From the NCBI RefSeq assembly GCF_900109055.1, contig NZ_FOIV01000004.1, positions 496,001 through 560,000 on the forward strand: a stretch of 64,000 nt of DNA, in the 5' to 3' direction. How positions within the stretch are numbered: position 1 is the first letter of the stretch; each line of letters begins with the position of its first letter. This stretch comes from Prevotella sp. khp7. Its GTDB lineage: Bacteria > Bacteroidota > Bacteroidia > Bacteroidales > Bacteroidaceae. Made by a program: the position numbers and the translations under genes. Shown here piece by piece: positions 1 through 8,415 of this stretch. Under the pieces are notes generated by a model. That model searched no databases. It saw only the letters and a program-made list of their open reading frames with translations, and was not told the DNA's origin.

Positions 1-19
1 ACTTAATCTTAATCTCCAT
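1..19 (-). CDS. hpf: Ribosome hibernation promoting factor (5' end only)
   Basis: Only the first six codons lie in the window (M-E-I-K-I-K on the minus strand); the gene continues beyond base 1. The call rests mainly on position: in Bacteroidales the HPF/RaiA gene commonly follows rpsU and xerC on the same strand, and the family begins with a short beta strand of this kind. The product binds 30S subunits and promotes inactive ribosomes in stationary phase. Its start is fixed by an unusually good Shine-Dalgarno sequence five bases upstream. The identity is inferred from synteny and cannot be proven from six residues. Confidence 0.6.
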
Positions 20-23
20 AGTT

Positions 24-30
24 ACCTCCT
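24..30 (-). promoter_or_regulatory. Strong Shine-Dalgarno before hpf
   Basis: AGGAGGT on the minus strand, five bases before the ATG at 19. Most genes in this window have A-rich leaders with no such motif, as is usual in Bacteroidota, so a near-perfect anti-SD match here is notable. Confidence 0.75.
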
Positions 31-56
31 ATTTTAAAATAGTTATTAATAAAGGT

Positions 57-938
57 TCAGGCTCTTGGGTGAGCCTCTTTATAAACTCGCTTTAACTGCT
101 CGAACGTGGTATGGGTATAGATTTCTGTCGTACTGACGCTCTCATGACCCAGCAGGTTCTTGATACTCTCAAGCCCTGCACCATTGTTGAGCATAGCCGT
201 TGCAAAGGAGTGACGTAAGACGTGAGGCGAGCGTTTCTTGAGCGAAGTAACCATCGACAGGTATTTGTGAACCGTGGCATAAACCTGGCTCCCCGTCATC
301 CGCCCACCTTTGTTATCAAGAAACATAGCACCGTTATTATCATCGAACTGCGAGTCGCGAAGTGTCATATACTGACGGAGCGCGTCTGCAAGTTCTCTTC
401 CGAAAGGAACGATACGCTGCTTATTTCTCTTTCCCGTCACCTTTAGCTGTCCTGCATTGAAATCAACATCATCGTCGTTCAGTCCTGTAAGCTCTGACCG
501 TCTGAGGCCTGCTTCATATAATAATATTAATATGGTACGCGCACGTACATTATTAAAATCATCATTCCATTCAAACTGATCCAACAATCTGTCCATTTCT
601 CCTTCGCGCAGGAACTGCGGCAGCGGCTTCGACCTCTTCGGTCCGGTCACGGCATGTGCCGGATCCTTCTCAACCAGTCCTCGCTTTAGGGAAAAGCGAT
701 AAAAGGAACGCAATGCGCTCAACTTCTTATTGATTGTTGATGCAGAGTTTCCTTTATCCATCAGACCCTCCATCCAGTCACGGATCAGGTCGGTATCCAC
801 CGCCTGTAGAGAGAGCCCGCTATCCCTTAAGCTGATATACGATTCGAATTCCCGTAGGCCTTCCTCGTATGTCTGCACTGTCTGCGGAGATGCGCTCCGC
901 TCATAGCGCAGGTAGTTCAGAAACTGGTCAATCATCAT
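57..938 (-). CDS. xerC: Tyrosine site-specific recombinase, XerC/XerD type
   Basis: A 293-residue tyrosine recombinase of normal Xer length. The N-terminal SAM-like DNA-binding domain spans about residues 1-90 and the catalytic domain about 110-290. The catalytic set is visible: R146 (GLRRSEL), K170, H239 and R242 (HVLRH), H265 (LLGHES) and the nucleophile Y274. Xer proteins resolve chromosome dimers at dif, but relatives also act in integrons and elements. The position between rpsU and hpf, conserved in Bacteroidales, points to the housekeeping enzyme. It lies 74 bp downstream of rpsU on the same strand and has no clear promoter of its own, so it is probably co-transcribed. Either of the two leading Met codons could be the start. 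Whether it is XerC or XerD cannot be decided here. Confidence 0.88.
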   Translation of the reverse strand: MMIDQFLNYLRYERSASPQTVQTYEEGLREFESYISLRDSGLSLQAVDTDLIRDWMEGLMDKGNSASTINKKLSALRSFYRFSLKRGLVEKDPAHAVTGPKRSKPLPQFLREGEMDRLLDQFEWNDDFNNVRARTILILLYEAGLRRSELTGLNDDDVDFNAGQLKVTGKRNKQRIVPFGRELADALRQYMTLRDSQFDDNNGAMFLDNKGGRMTGSQVYATVHKYLSMVTSLKKRSPHVLRHSFATAMLNNGAGLESIKNLLGHESVSTTEIYTHTTFEQLKRVYKEAHPRA

Positions 939-1012
939 AAATCGTCACCAATACCTTTTCGGCTACGAATTTACGGAAATTTCCCGAAACTACCAAATTT
1001 TTTAGGGAATTT

Positions 1013-1204
1013 TTATTCCTCGTTTGTGCGAAGCTGCTGTACGTAAACGGCATGCTCCATCTTCAGGCGCTTCAGAACAGAAGGCTTGTCAAACTGCTGA
1101 CGACGACGCAGCTCTTTAACAACACCTGTCTTCTCGAACTTTCTCTTGAACTTTTTGAGGGCCTTCTCGATGTTCTCGCCTTCTTTTACTGGTACAATAA
1201 TCAT
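1013..1204 (-). CDS. rpsU: 30S ribosomal protein bS21
   Basis: A 63-residue basic protein with the full bS21 pattern: MIIVPVKEGENIEKALKKF at the start, a central RRR helix and a KRLKMEHAVYVQQ tail. bS21 sits near the 3' end of 16S rRNA; in Bacteroidota it helps hide the anti-Shine-Dalgarno sequence, which fits the scarcity of SD motifs in this window. Its own leader (AAAAACAAAAGCAA before ATG) has no SD. It is the first gene of a probable rpsU-xerC-hpf operon with a good promoter 70-100 bp upstream. Confidence 0.97.
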   Translation of the reverse strand: MIIVPVKEGENIEKALKKFKRKFEKTGVVKELRRRQQFDKPSVLKRLKMEHAVYVQQLRTNEE

Positions 1205-1270
1205 TTGCTTTTGTTTTTAAAATTTTATGTTAAACTTACCGCCTCGGGCCATAGGGCCACGAAAAGCGGG

Positions 1271-1303
1271 TGCAAAGTTACTGCTTTTTTAGATAACTTA
1301 CAA
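1271..1303 (-). promoter_or_regulatory. Promoter of rpsU
   Basis: Minus strand: TAACTTTG (-7 box, 1280 down to 1273) with TTG at 1303-1301, separated by 20 bp, the usual Bacteroidota primary sigma arrangement. The leader is about 65 nt. Confidence 0.7.
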
Positions 1304-1393
1304 GTTTTTAGCCACTTTTCTTTCATTTTCAGTCCTTTTTTCCTTCCATTTTCCCTAAAAAGGGGCCAAAAAGAAAGGTTGGAACAATACAGG

Positions 1394-1459
1394 ACTTTGC
1401 TCCGACTAAAATGCCACTTTACTCCGACGAAAGTCAGACTTTACTCGGAGGCAGACTTC
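1394..1459. repeat. Three degenerate 22-bp tandem units
   Basis: ACTTTGCTCCGACTAAA, ACTTTACTCCGACGAAA and ACTTTACTCGGAGG begin at 1394, 1416 and 1438, exactly 22 bp apart. Units 2 and 3 also form an imperfect inverted repeat (CTCCGA..AAAGTC facing GACTTT..TCGGAG), so the block can fold. It lies just after the end of the aminopeptidase gene (minus strand) and has no T-run in either direction. Confidence 0.6.
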
Positions 1460-1482
1460 GCTCAGCATTTTTCCACAGACGA

Positions 1483-3255
1483 CTATATCGCCGCACAGGC
1501 TTCGCGAAGCCATTCCACATCTTCCGCGTCAAGATGTGGCGAGAGCGTATCGAAGACACGCTGGTGATAGGTATTAAGCCACTCTATCTCCTCTTGCAAA
1601 AGCATTTCCTTGATGACAGGAGACTTATCGATGGGACAGAGCGTCAACGACTCGAACTGAAGGAACTTACCAAACTCTGTTTCCTTATAGGGCGTGATGA
1701 GAAGAGTGTTCTCAATGCGCACGCCAAATCTTCCTGCAAGATAGATTCCGGGTTCATCAGTCACAGTCATCCCTTCTACAAAAGGAGCAGCTTTATATTC
1801 CATACGGATCTGGTGAGGGCCTTCATGCACATTCAGATAGGTTCCCACCCCGTGACCTGTGCCATGAAGATAATTCAGGCCCTCGCGCCACATCGCCTCA
1901 CGAGCCAGGATATCTATCTGTGTACCACTCGTTCCCGAAGGAAACTTACAGAGTTCTACCTGTATATGGCCTTTCAGCACTAAGGTATAGATTTTCTTCT
2001 GTTCTTCCGTCAGAGGACCAAGGGCAATGGTTCGAGTGATATCTGTCGTTCCATCAAGATACTGGGCGCCACTATCGAGCAGCAGAAAGCCTTCAGGTTT
2101 CAAAGCCATATCCGTTTCAGGTGTGGCCTCATAGTGCACAATAGCGCCATGAGTCTGATAACCTGCGATGGTATCAAAAGAGATGTCACGATAGAGCGGC
2201 TGCTCAGCCCTGAGCGATGTAAGCTTCTCATCTACAGATATTTCCGACTGTTCACCAGACTCAACGGCAGGTTTCAGCCAACGAAGGAATTTCACCATTG
2301 CGATGCCGTCTTTCAGCATCGCCGACTTAAATCCCGCTATTTCTATGGGGTTCTTAATGGTCTTCATCCGTTTAACGGGCGACTCTTCCTCAACGATCTC
2401 ACGAGTAACGGTCTTATAGAGCGTATAGTTCACCTCATCAGGATCGAGCAGGATATTATACTCGAAGTAGTCTCTCAATCCCTTCTTCACATCTTCATAG
2501 GGCGCTACATCCACCCCCTCTGCTTTCAGATAAGCCATCACATCCGGTGACAGTTTCACCTTATTTATATATAGAGTGACGTGCTTCGAAGAAATCAGCA
2601 GATAACTGACAAACACTGGATTACAATGCACATCAGAACCCCTTAGATTCAGAGTCCAGGCGATATCGTCGAGAGCCGACATCAACATACCATCGGCATG
2701 CAGTCTGCGCAAAGCCTGACGAATACGGGCTATCTTTTCATGAGCAGTCTGTCCTGCATACGTCAACGGATAGACTTCTACAGGGTTTTCAGGTATCGGG
2801 GGACGGTTCTTCCAAATGACAGCCAGCGGATCCATATTTGTTCTGAGCGTTATACCGCCTTGTCTGCGCAAATCAGCAATCAGCATCTTCACTGCACTAG
2901 CAGAATTAACCATTCCGTCGACTCCCACTTCAGCACCAGCGCTACACTCCTGTCCAATCCACTCCGCAATCGTAGGCGTTCCTTCTATCTTGAGTTTCAT
3001 CAACAGGATCTCCGTACCCTTCAGTTGTTCTTCTGCCGCGAGAAAGTAGCGGGAATCAGTCCACAACGCAGCAGAACTCATGGTCACGACAAGAGTACCA
3101 GCAGAGCCATTAAAGCCACTGACATACTCCCTGCCCTTCCAATGATCGGGCACATATTCGCCCTGATGGGGGTCAGTACTTGGAAAGATAAAGGCCGAAA
3201 GATGTTCACGTTGCATCACCTCTCGAAGAGCGGCTATTCGCTGGTTTATATCCAT
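1483..3255 (-). CDS. pepP: Xaa-Pro aminopeptidase (M24B, aminopeptidase P)
   Basis: A 590-residue cytosolic metallopeptidase removing N-terminal residues that precede proline. The length matches the long, three-domain aminopeptidase P form: two creatinase-like N-terminal domains (about 1-300) and a C-terminal pita-bread catalytic domain. Metal ligands are recognisable: the two aspartates of LLLDSG and TTDIT (about residues 390 and 402), the histidine of HGTGHGVG (about 463), and the glutamates of TDEPGIY and RIENTLL (about 497 and 513). There is no signal peptide. It is a single-gene unit: its promoter is 30-60 bp upstream and rpsU, 278 bp downstream, has its own. Its role is probably dipeptide and peptide turnover in an amino-acid-fermenting anaerobe. 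Confidence 0.93.
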   Translation of the reverse strand: MDINQRIAALREVMQREHLSAFIFPSTDPHQGEYVPDHWKGREYVSGFNGSAGTLVVTMSSAALWTDSRYFLAAEEQLKGTEILLMKLKIEGTPTIAEWIGQECSAGAEVGVDGMVNSASAVKMLIADLRRQGGITLRTNMDPLAVIWKNRPPIPENPVEVYPLTYAGQTAHEKIARIRQALRRLHADGMLMSALDDIAWTLNLRGSDVHCNPVFVSYLLISSKHVTLYINKVKLSPDVMAYLKAEGVDVAPYEDVKKGLRDYFEYNILLDPDEVNYTLYKTVTREIVEEESPVKRMKTIKNPIEIAGFKSAMLKDGIAMVKFLRWLKPAVESGEQSEISVDEKLTSLRAEQPLYRDISFDTIAGYQTHGAIVHYEATPETDMALKPEGFLLLDSGAQYLDGTTDITRTIALGPLTEEQKKIYTLVLKGHIQVELCKFPSGTSGTQIDILAREAMWREGLNYLHGTGHGVGTYLNVHEGPHQIRMEYKAAPFVEGMTVTDEPGIYLAGRFGVRIENTLLITPYKETEFGKFLQFESLTLCPIDKSPVIKEMLLQEEIEWLNTYHQRVFDTLSPHLDAEDVEWLREACAAI

Positions 3256-3284
3256 TTTTTATTCATTTTGTAATTTCGACTTTA

Positions 3285-3315
3285 CAAAGGTACAAAGAAA
3301 TAGTTAGAGATTCAA
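3285..3315 (-). promoter_or_regulatory. Promoter of pepP
   Basis: Minus strand: TACCTTTG at 3292-3285 and TTG at 3315-3313, spacer 20 bp. The leader is about 25 nt. Confidence 0.7.
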
Positions 3316-3367
3316 CTGATTAACGAAGATTAATAGTAAAAAGAGACTGAATATGGCGTTTTTTTTG

Positions 3368-3375
3368 TAACTTTG
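3368..3375 (+). promoter_or_regulatory. -7 box of the mdh promoter
   Basis: TAACTTTG, about 44 bp before the chosen mdh start. No clear TTG box is seen at the expected distance. Confidence 0.6.
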
Positions 3376-3418
3376 CAGCACTTTTTTGAGTATTCATTCA
3401 AATTATAATTATACAATT

Positions 3419-4405
3419 ATGGCATTCTTAACAAACGAGAAACTGGTTATCGTCGGTGCAGGCGGTATGATCGGTTCAAACATGGTGCAGAGCGTGCTGA
3501 TGCTCGGCCTTACTCCAAACATTTGTTTGTATGATATCTATGAGCCAGGTGTTCATGGTGTTTACGATGAGATGTGTCACTGCGCTTTCCCTGGTGCAAA
3601 CATCTCTTATACTGTTGATCCTAAAGAGGCTTTCACTGGTGCTAAGTACATCATCTCTTCAGGTGGTGCCCCACGTAAGGAGGGTATGACCCGTGAGGAC
3701 CTGCTGAAGGGCAACTGCCAGATTGCAGCCGACTTCGGTGAGAACATCAAGAAGTACTGTCCTGACGTGAAGCATGTGGTTGTTATCTTCAACCCCGCTG
3801 ACGTAACAGCCCTGACAGCTCTGATCCACTCAGGTTTGAAGCCCAACCAGCTGACCTCTCTGGCAGCTCTCGACTCTACCCGTCTGCAGCAGCAGCTGGC
3901 TCAGGAGTTCGGTGTACAGCAGGACAAGGTTACAAACGCTTACACTTACGGTGGTCACGGTGAGCAGATGGCAGTATTCGCCAGCAAGGCTCTCATCGAT
4001 GGCAAGCCTCTCTCAGAGCTCTCACTCTCTGCTGAGCGTTGGGAAGAGATCAAGCACATGACTACACAGGGTGGTAGCAACATCATCAAGCTCCGTGGAC
4101 GTTCTTCATTCCAGAGCCCTGCTTATCAGGCTGTCAAGATGATCGAGGGTGCTATGGGCGGTGAGCCCTTCAAGTGGCCTGCTGGTTGCTATGTAAACGC
4201 TTACGGCTTCAAGAACGTAATGATGGCTATGCCTACCGTTATCGACAAGGACGGTGTTCACTTCACTCAGCCCGAGGGTACTGCTGAGGAGATGGCTGCA
4301 TTGCAGGCTTCTTACGAGCACTTGCAGAAGATGCGCGATGAGATTATCTCACTTGGCATCATCCCCGCTGTTGAGGACTGGGGTAAGGACAACGCAAACC
4401 TCTAA
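3419..4405 (+). CDS. mdh: Malate dehydrogenase
   Basis: A 328-residue NAD-dependent malate dehydrogenase interconverting malate and oxaloacetate in the cytosol, part of the reductive branch to succinate in Bacteroidales. The start is the ATG at 3419 (MAFLTNEK), which places the Rossmann glycine motif VIVGAGGMIGS near residue 10; the frame opens earlier at 3386, but that extension has no family support. The sequence VVIFNPADVTALTALIHSG and the catalytic-region THGGHG-like YTYGGHGEQM are typical of the Bacteroidales form. Codon use is of the highly expressed type, with many CTG, AAG and GGT codons. It has its own promoter and a strong terminator right after the stop, so it is monocistronic. Confidence 0.94.
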   Translation: MAFLTNEKLVIVGAGGMIGSNMVQSVLMLGLTPNICLYDIYEPGVHGVYDEMCHCAFPGANISYTVDPKEAFTGAKYIISSGGAPRKEGMTREDLLKGNCQIAADFGENIKKYCPDVKHVVVIFNPADVTALTALIHSGLKPNQLTSLAALDSTRLQQQLAQEFGVQQDKVTNAYTYGGHGEQMAVFASKALIDGKPLSELSLSAERWEEIKHMTTQGGSNIIKLRGRSSFQSPAYQAVKMIEGAMGGEPFKWPAGCYVNAYGFKNVMMAMPTVIDKDGVHFTQPEGTAEEMAALQASYEHLQKMRDEIISLGIIPAVEDWGKDNANL

Positions 4406-4418
4406 TTAATACTATATA

Positions 4419-4455
4419 AAAGGGCAGCATGGTGCACCCATGCTGCTCTTTTTTT
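4419..4455 (+). terminator. Rho-independent terminator of mdh
   Basis: A 12-bp stem (AGGGCAGCATGG with CCATGCTGCTCT, one G-T pair), a short loop around TGCA, then a run of eight T. It ends only about nine bases before the ATG of the sigma factor gene. Confidence 0.9.
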
Positions 4456-4463
4456 GTGTTTTC

Positions 4464-4952
4464 ATGGATATCAAACAACTCTTTCTTTATTACTATAGGC
4501 CACTATGTCTGTACGCACTACACTATGTCAATGATACTGACGTGGTGGAAGACTTAGTGCAGGAATGCTTTGTAAGACTGATAGAGAAAGAGCCTGTAGC
4601 TAACGAGAAAGCATGGCTATATGCAACCGTTAGAAATACCTGCATAGACCACCTCCGTCGAAAATTCCCACAAGCCACCGACATCCAACCCACCGACCTT
4701 GAAGGAGTCATCAGTGATGAAGAAGCCGCCGAGCGAAGTTTGCACGAAGCAGAACTCTGGACAGCCATAGACTCACTGCCAGAGCGATGCAGAGAAATCT
4801 TCCTGATGGCGAAACAAGACGGGATGAAATACCATGAAATAGCAGAAGAGCTTCACATCAGCGAAAAGACCGTAGAGCATCAGGTCAGCAAGGCTTTACG
4901 GTTTCTGCGTAAGAAGTCTGGCGACTATTTCTATCTCCTTAACCTTGTTTAA
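4464..4952 (+). CDS. ECF-type RNA polymerase sigma factor
   Basis: A 162-residue sigma-70 family protein with only regions 2 and 4, as in extracytoplasmic-function sigmas. Region 2 (about 1-65) includes DVVEDLVQECFVRL and the region 2.3/2.4 stretch AWLYATVRNTCIDHLRR. Region 4 (about 100-155) includes LPERCREIFLMAKQDGMKYHEIAEEL and the recognition helix ISEKTVEHQVSKAL. The start at 4464 (MDIKQL) is chosen because the upstream ATG at 4440 lies inside the mdh terminator. It heads a run of genes (barrel, STN receptor, DUF4249 lipoprotein, FecR-like protein), the standard layout of sigma/anti-sigma/receptor signalling. No separate promoter is visible, so transcription may depend on mdh read-through or on autoregulation at a non-standard promoter. 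Confidence 0.92.
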   Translation: MDIKQLFLYYYRPLCLYALHYVNDTDVVEDLVQECFVRLIEKEPVANEKAWLYATVRNTCIDHLRRKFPQATDIQPTDLEGVISDEEAAERSLHEAELWTAIDSLPERCREIFLMAKQDGMKYHEIAEELHISEKTVEHQVSKALRFLRKKSGDYFYLLNLV

Positions 4953-5013
4953 CACTATCAGGATGGGGGGAAGCTTTATTTCCTGCGTCATAGCAGAAAA
5001 AGCAAGAACCCAA

Positions 5014-5754
5014 ATGAAAGAAATTAAAATCACTACTGGGACCAGTACGGTCCTGACTCCGCTTCTCATCATGATCACCATGATGCTTATGTCAAGTATT
5101 ACCACACAAGCACAGACAGAACAAAAGCCACGACGCTGGCATTTCGAAATAGACCTGCGCTATCAACAAGAGTTGTACCGTCATGATTGGGCGAAAGGGC
5201 GCATAGCAGATTTCGAATTTGTCGACGAGCAGCTTATCTACAAAGGTATGAAAGACTACGAAGAGACTTATAACGAGTCAAGACTCGACAATTTCGAATA
5301 CGGCGGCAATACACTGATGCTTTATGAACTTTATGATTTGAACCGCCACATGAGCATCGGCGCAGGACTCGGCATCGGCCGTTCATTCACACAAGAGATG
5401 TGGCAGTTTCCCCTCTTCGCCACCCTGCACTATAAACCTTGGAGTTCAAGACCCCATACCTATCTGTATTCCGAACTTGGCTGGACATTTACTAATGCCG
5501 AAAACACTTCAGGCAAAGGTGTCGACGGACTAATGTTTAACCTTGGTATAGGCAAAAGCTTCAGCCTCGGCAGTAAGAAACGGCTTGACCTGAAGATAGG
5601 ATACCACATGCAACAACTGAAATACAAATGGCACTTCAATAGTTTCGATTTCAGCTACATAGATAGTGAAAAAATCATCATAATCGACGAACAGAACGAT
5701 AAAATGAGACACACCCTACACCATCTCCAGCTAAGTGCAGGTCTAGTATTCTAA
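5014..5754 (+). CDS. Small outer-membrane beta-barrel protein
   Basis: A 246-residue predicted exported barrel with no named family that I can assign. The start at 5014 (MKEIKITTG) gives a signal peptide with the hydrophobic run PLLIMITMMLM ending near TTQAQ; the frame opens at 4945 but would overlap the sigma gene. The mature part has alternating amphipathic strands, glycine-aromatic turns (GAGLGIGRSF, LYSELGWTF, LNLGIGKSF) and a terminal aromatic residue (SAGLVF), all typical of 8-10-stranded barrels. It sits 61 bp after the sigma gene and 12 bp before the TonB receptor, so it belongs to the same operon and may be an accessory to that receptor. Confidence 0.75.
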   Translation: MKEIKITTGTSTVLTPLLIMITMMLMSSITTQAQTEQKPRRWHFEIDLRYQQELYRHDWAKGRIADFEFVDEQLIYKGMKDYEETYNESRLDNFEYGGNTLMLYELYDLNRHMSIGAGLGIGRSFTQEMWQFPLFATLHYKPWSSRPHTYLYSELGWTFTNAENTSGKGVDGLMFNLGIGKSFSLGSKKRLDLKIGYHMQQLKYKWHFNSFDFSYIDSEKIIIIDEQNDKMRHTLHHLQLSAGLVF

Positions 5755-5766
5755 CACAGATACAAT

Positions 5767-8409
5767 ATGAGACAATTAATAATCACACTATTGTTCCTTC
5801 TGTCGCTAACAGCAGGAGCACAGACAGCAACTACCACTATCCGTCAGCAGATGGATCGACTACATGAAACCACAGGCGTAAACTTCGTCTACGACGCAAG
5901 CCTCAACGTGGGTCAGAACTACAATGGCCCAGAATTGAAAGGGCTCTCACTTTCAAAAGCCCTAAAAACTCTTCTCGAGGGCTCAGGTATCAGTTTCCAA
6001 CTGAGCGGCAAGTACGTGATGCTATTCAAGGAGACAGCTCATAAATCGACCAGACGTTTCACTCTGAGTGGACATGTAAGAGACTCCATCGGCGAGACGC
6101 TCATCAATGCTACCATTTACGACTTGACTACCCGACAGGGCACAATGAGCAACGAGTATGGATTCTTCTCACTCACCCTGCCAGAAGGCGAACATCTGCT
6201 TCGCATCTCCTATGTCGGTTTTACGGAACAGACCATTAAGCTCAAGCTCACCCATCATCAGGCTCTCGAAATCAAGCTTGACGGCAATACCAAACTAGGC
6301 GAGGTCGTCGTTACAGGTGACTTGAACTCACCAGTCATCGGCACCCAAATGGGAAAGCGCTCTCTGTCGCAGACTGACATCAAGACCGAGTTCGCTCTGT
6401 TCTCTTCGCCAGACGTGGTGAAAACACTCCAGCGCATCAGTGGCGTACAGGAAGGCGTTGAGTTAGCATCTGGTCTCTACGTTCATGGTGGTAATAACGA
6501 TGAGAATCTTATTCTGCTCGATGGTTCTCCGCTCTACCAGATTAATCACTCCATGGGACTTTTCTCCTCGTTTAACACCGATATGGTGAAAAACGTCGAT
6601 TTCTACAAGAGTGGCTTTCCTGCCCGCTATGGTGGACGACTGTCGAGTGTGGTCGACGTGCGTACCAACGACGGTAACATGCAGGAGTGGCATGGCTCCT
6701 ATCGCATCGGCCTTCTTGACGGAGGAGTACAGTTCGACGGTCCCATCCAGAAAGGCAAGACCTCACTGAACATCGGTCTTCGCCGTTCATGGCTCGACCT
6801 GCTGTCGGAGCCTGCCTTCTTTCTACAAAGAAGGATATCGAAAGAAGAGAAAATCGGTCTTAACTACAACTTCCACGACCTGAATGCCAAGTTGACGCAC
6901 ATTCTGAACGACCAGTCGCGTTTGAGTCTGAGTCTCTATTCAGGACGCGATGCCCTCAGCACCAAATACGAGGCTGACTGGAAAATGTCCAATGGCGGCA
7001 CTGACATAGAACTGACAAAAAATCGCCTGAGATGGGGCAATCTGAACGCTGCCTTGAACTGGAACTACCAACCTTCACCAAAACTGATGACCAACCTGAC
7101 AGCCATCTACACCCACAATCGGGCTAACATCCACCGTCGCGATGACTATCGTTACGCATCCAATAGCAACATACCCATAGAGATAACCCACCATGAGAAC
7201 GAGACCCGCTCTACCATCGACGATATCGGATATAGAGCAGAGGCAGACTTCCGTCCTTCACCCCGTCATCACATTCGTTTCGGCAATAACCACACACTCC
7301 ATCTTTTCCGTCCGCAGACCAAAAAACTGCTAAACTATAACGGCGTGCAGGAAGAGAGTGACACCATCAGCAAGAGTAGCAGCAATCATCATACCTCTCA
7401 CGAACTGAACTTTTATGTCGAAGACCAGATTTCCCTCAGCAAGCGCTGGAGCCTCAACGGCGGTGTAAACCTATCGTTCTTCACCACTCAGGGTAAGACA
7501 TTCTCCTACATCGACCCGCGTCTGGCAGTAAAATACCAGATAACCTCTTATCTGTCGGCCAAGGCCAGCTACACCATGATGACCCAGTACATTCACAAGA
7601 TAACCAACTCTTTCTTAGAGATGCCTACCGACTACTGGGTACCCACCACGGCCAGCCTGCAGCCCATGCGTTCCCACCAATGGGCTGCAGGACTCTACAC
7701 CCAGTTTGGCAAACAGTGGACTGCCTCTATTGAAGGCTACTACAAGGCAACAAAGCACCTGCTCCAATACTCAAGCTGGTCAGGACTGCAACCTCCTGCA
7801 ACCTCATGGGAGAACGAGGTCATCGACGGCAAAGGTGTGTTCTATGGCATCGAGGCAGATGTAAGCTATCATACGCAGAAGATTCAGCTCGACGCAGCCT
7901 ATACCCTTTCATGGAACAAACGGAAGTTTGACAAGTTCTATGATGACTGGTATTACGACAAGTTTGACAACCGTCACAAACTGAACCTGACAGGACGTTT
8001 CAAGCTCAGCAAGAAGACGGAGATGTTTGCTGCATGGACTCTACATAGCGGCAATAAGATGACGCTGCCGACTCAATACGTCGAATTTCCATCGCTGCCC
8101 GCCATCGAGTCTGCTGACATGAAGACCTTCTTCTTTGGCAATGGCGATATCATGCAACGCGGATTTATCTATGAGCGGCCCAATAACACTACGCTGCCTG
8201 CCTATCACCGACTCGACCTCGGGTTCAACTTCTATCACACAACGAAGCACGGTCACCAACGCATCTGGAACCTGTCGCTCTACAATGCTTACTGTCACAT
8301 CAACACCATGTGGACAGAAGCGAAAATCAAAGACGACGGCACTATCCGTATCAAGTCGAAAGGCTTCGTACCCATCGTACCATCATTCAGTTACACCATC
8401 AAATTCTAA
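5767..8409 (+). CDS. TonB-dependent receptor with N-terminal STN signalling domain
   Basis: An 880-residue outer-membrane transducer/importer. In order: signal peptide (cleaved near AGAQ), STN domain (about 22-90, TGVNFVYDASLNVGQ...SGKYVMLF), a carboxypeptidase-regulatory-like beta sandwich (about 95-175), TonB box region GEVVVTG, plug (about 185-320, with ILLDGSPLYQINHSMGLFSSF and ARYGGRLSSVVDV) and a 22-stranded barrel ending SYTIKF. The STN domain is the part that talks to a FecR-type anti-sigma factor, and both partners are in this operon. The gene follows the small barrel by 12 bp and precedes the DUF4249 lipoprotein by 6 bp. The substrate is unknown; DUF4249-linked receptors have no firmly established ligand. 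Confidence 0.93.
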   Translation: MRQLIITLLFLLSLTAGAQTATTTIRQQMDRLHETTGVNFVYDASLNVGQNYNGPELKGLSLSKALKTLLEGSGISFQLSGKYVMLFKETAHKSTRRFTLSGHVRDSIGETLINATIYDLTTRQGTMSNEYGFFSLTLPEGEHLLRISYVGFTEQTIKLKLTHHQALEIKLDGNTKLGEVVVTGDLNSPVIGTQMGKRSLSQTDIKTEFALFSSPDVVKTLQRISGVQEGVELASGLYVHGGNNDENLILLDGSPLYQINHSMGLFSSFNTDMVKNVDFYKSGFPARYGGRLSSVVDVRTNDGNMQEWHGSYRIGLLDGGVQFDGPIQKGKTSLNIGLRRSWLDLLSEPAFFLQRRISKEEKIGLNYNFHDLNAKLTHILNDQSRLSLSLYSGRDALSTKYEADWKMSNGGTDIELTKNRLRWGNLNAALNWNYQPSPKLMTNLTAIYTHNRANIHRRDDYRYASNSNIPIEITHHENETRSTIDDIGYRAEADFRPSPRHHIRFGNNHTLHLFRPQTKKLLNYNGVQEESDTISKSSSNHHTSHELNFYVEDQISLSKRWSLNGGVNLSFFTTQGKTFSYIDPRLAVKYQITSYLSAKASYTMMTQYIHKITNSFLEMPTDYWVPTTASLQPMRSHQWAAGLYTQFGKQWTASIEGYYKATKHLLQYSSWSGLQPPATSWENEVIDGKGVFYGIEADVSYHTQKIQLDAAYTLSWNKRKFDKFYDDWYYDKFDNRHKLNLTGRFKLSKKTEMFAAWTLHSGNKMTLPTQYVEFPSLPAIESADMKTFFFGNGDIMQRGFIYERPNNTTLPAYHRLDLGFNFYHTTKHGHQRIWNLSLYNAYCHINTMWTEAKIKDDGTIRIKSKGFVPIVPSFSYTIKF

Positions 8410-8415
8410 GAGATC

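Noticed and set aside
4440..4463. ATG at 4440 as start of the ECF sigma factor
   Set aside because: It lies within the mdh terminator stem, and the added residues are not sigma-like.
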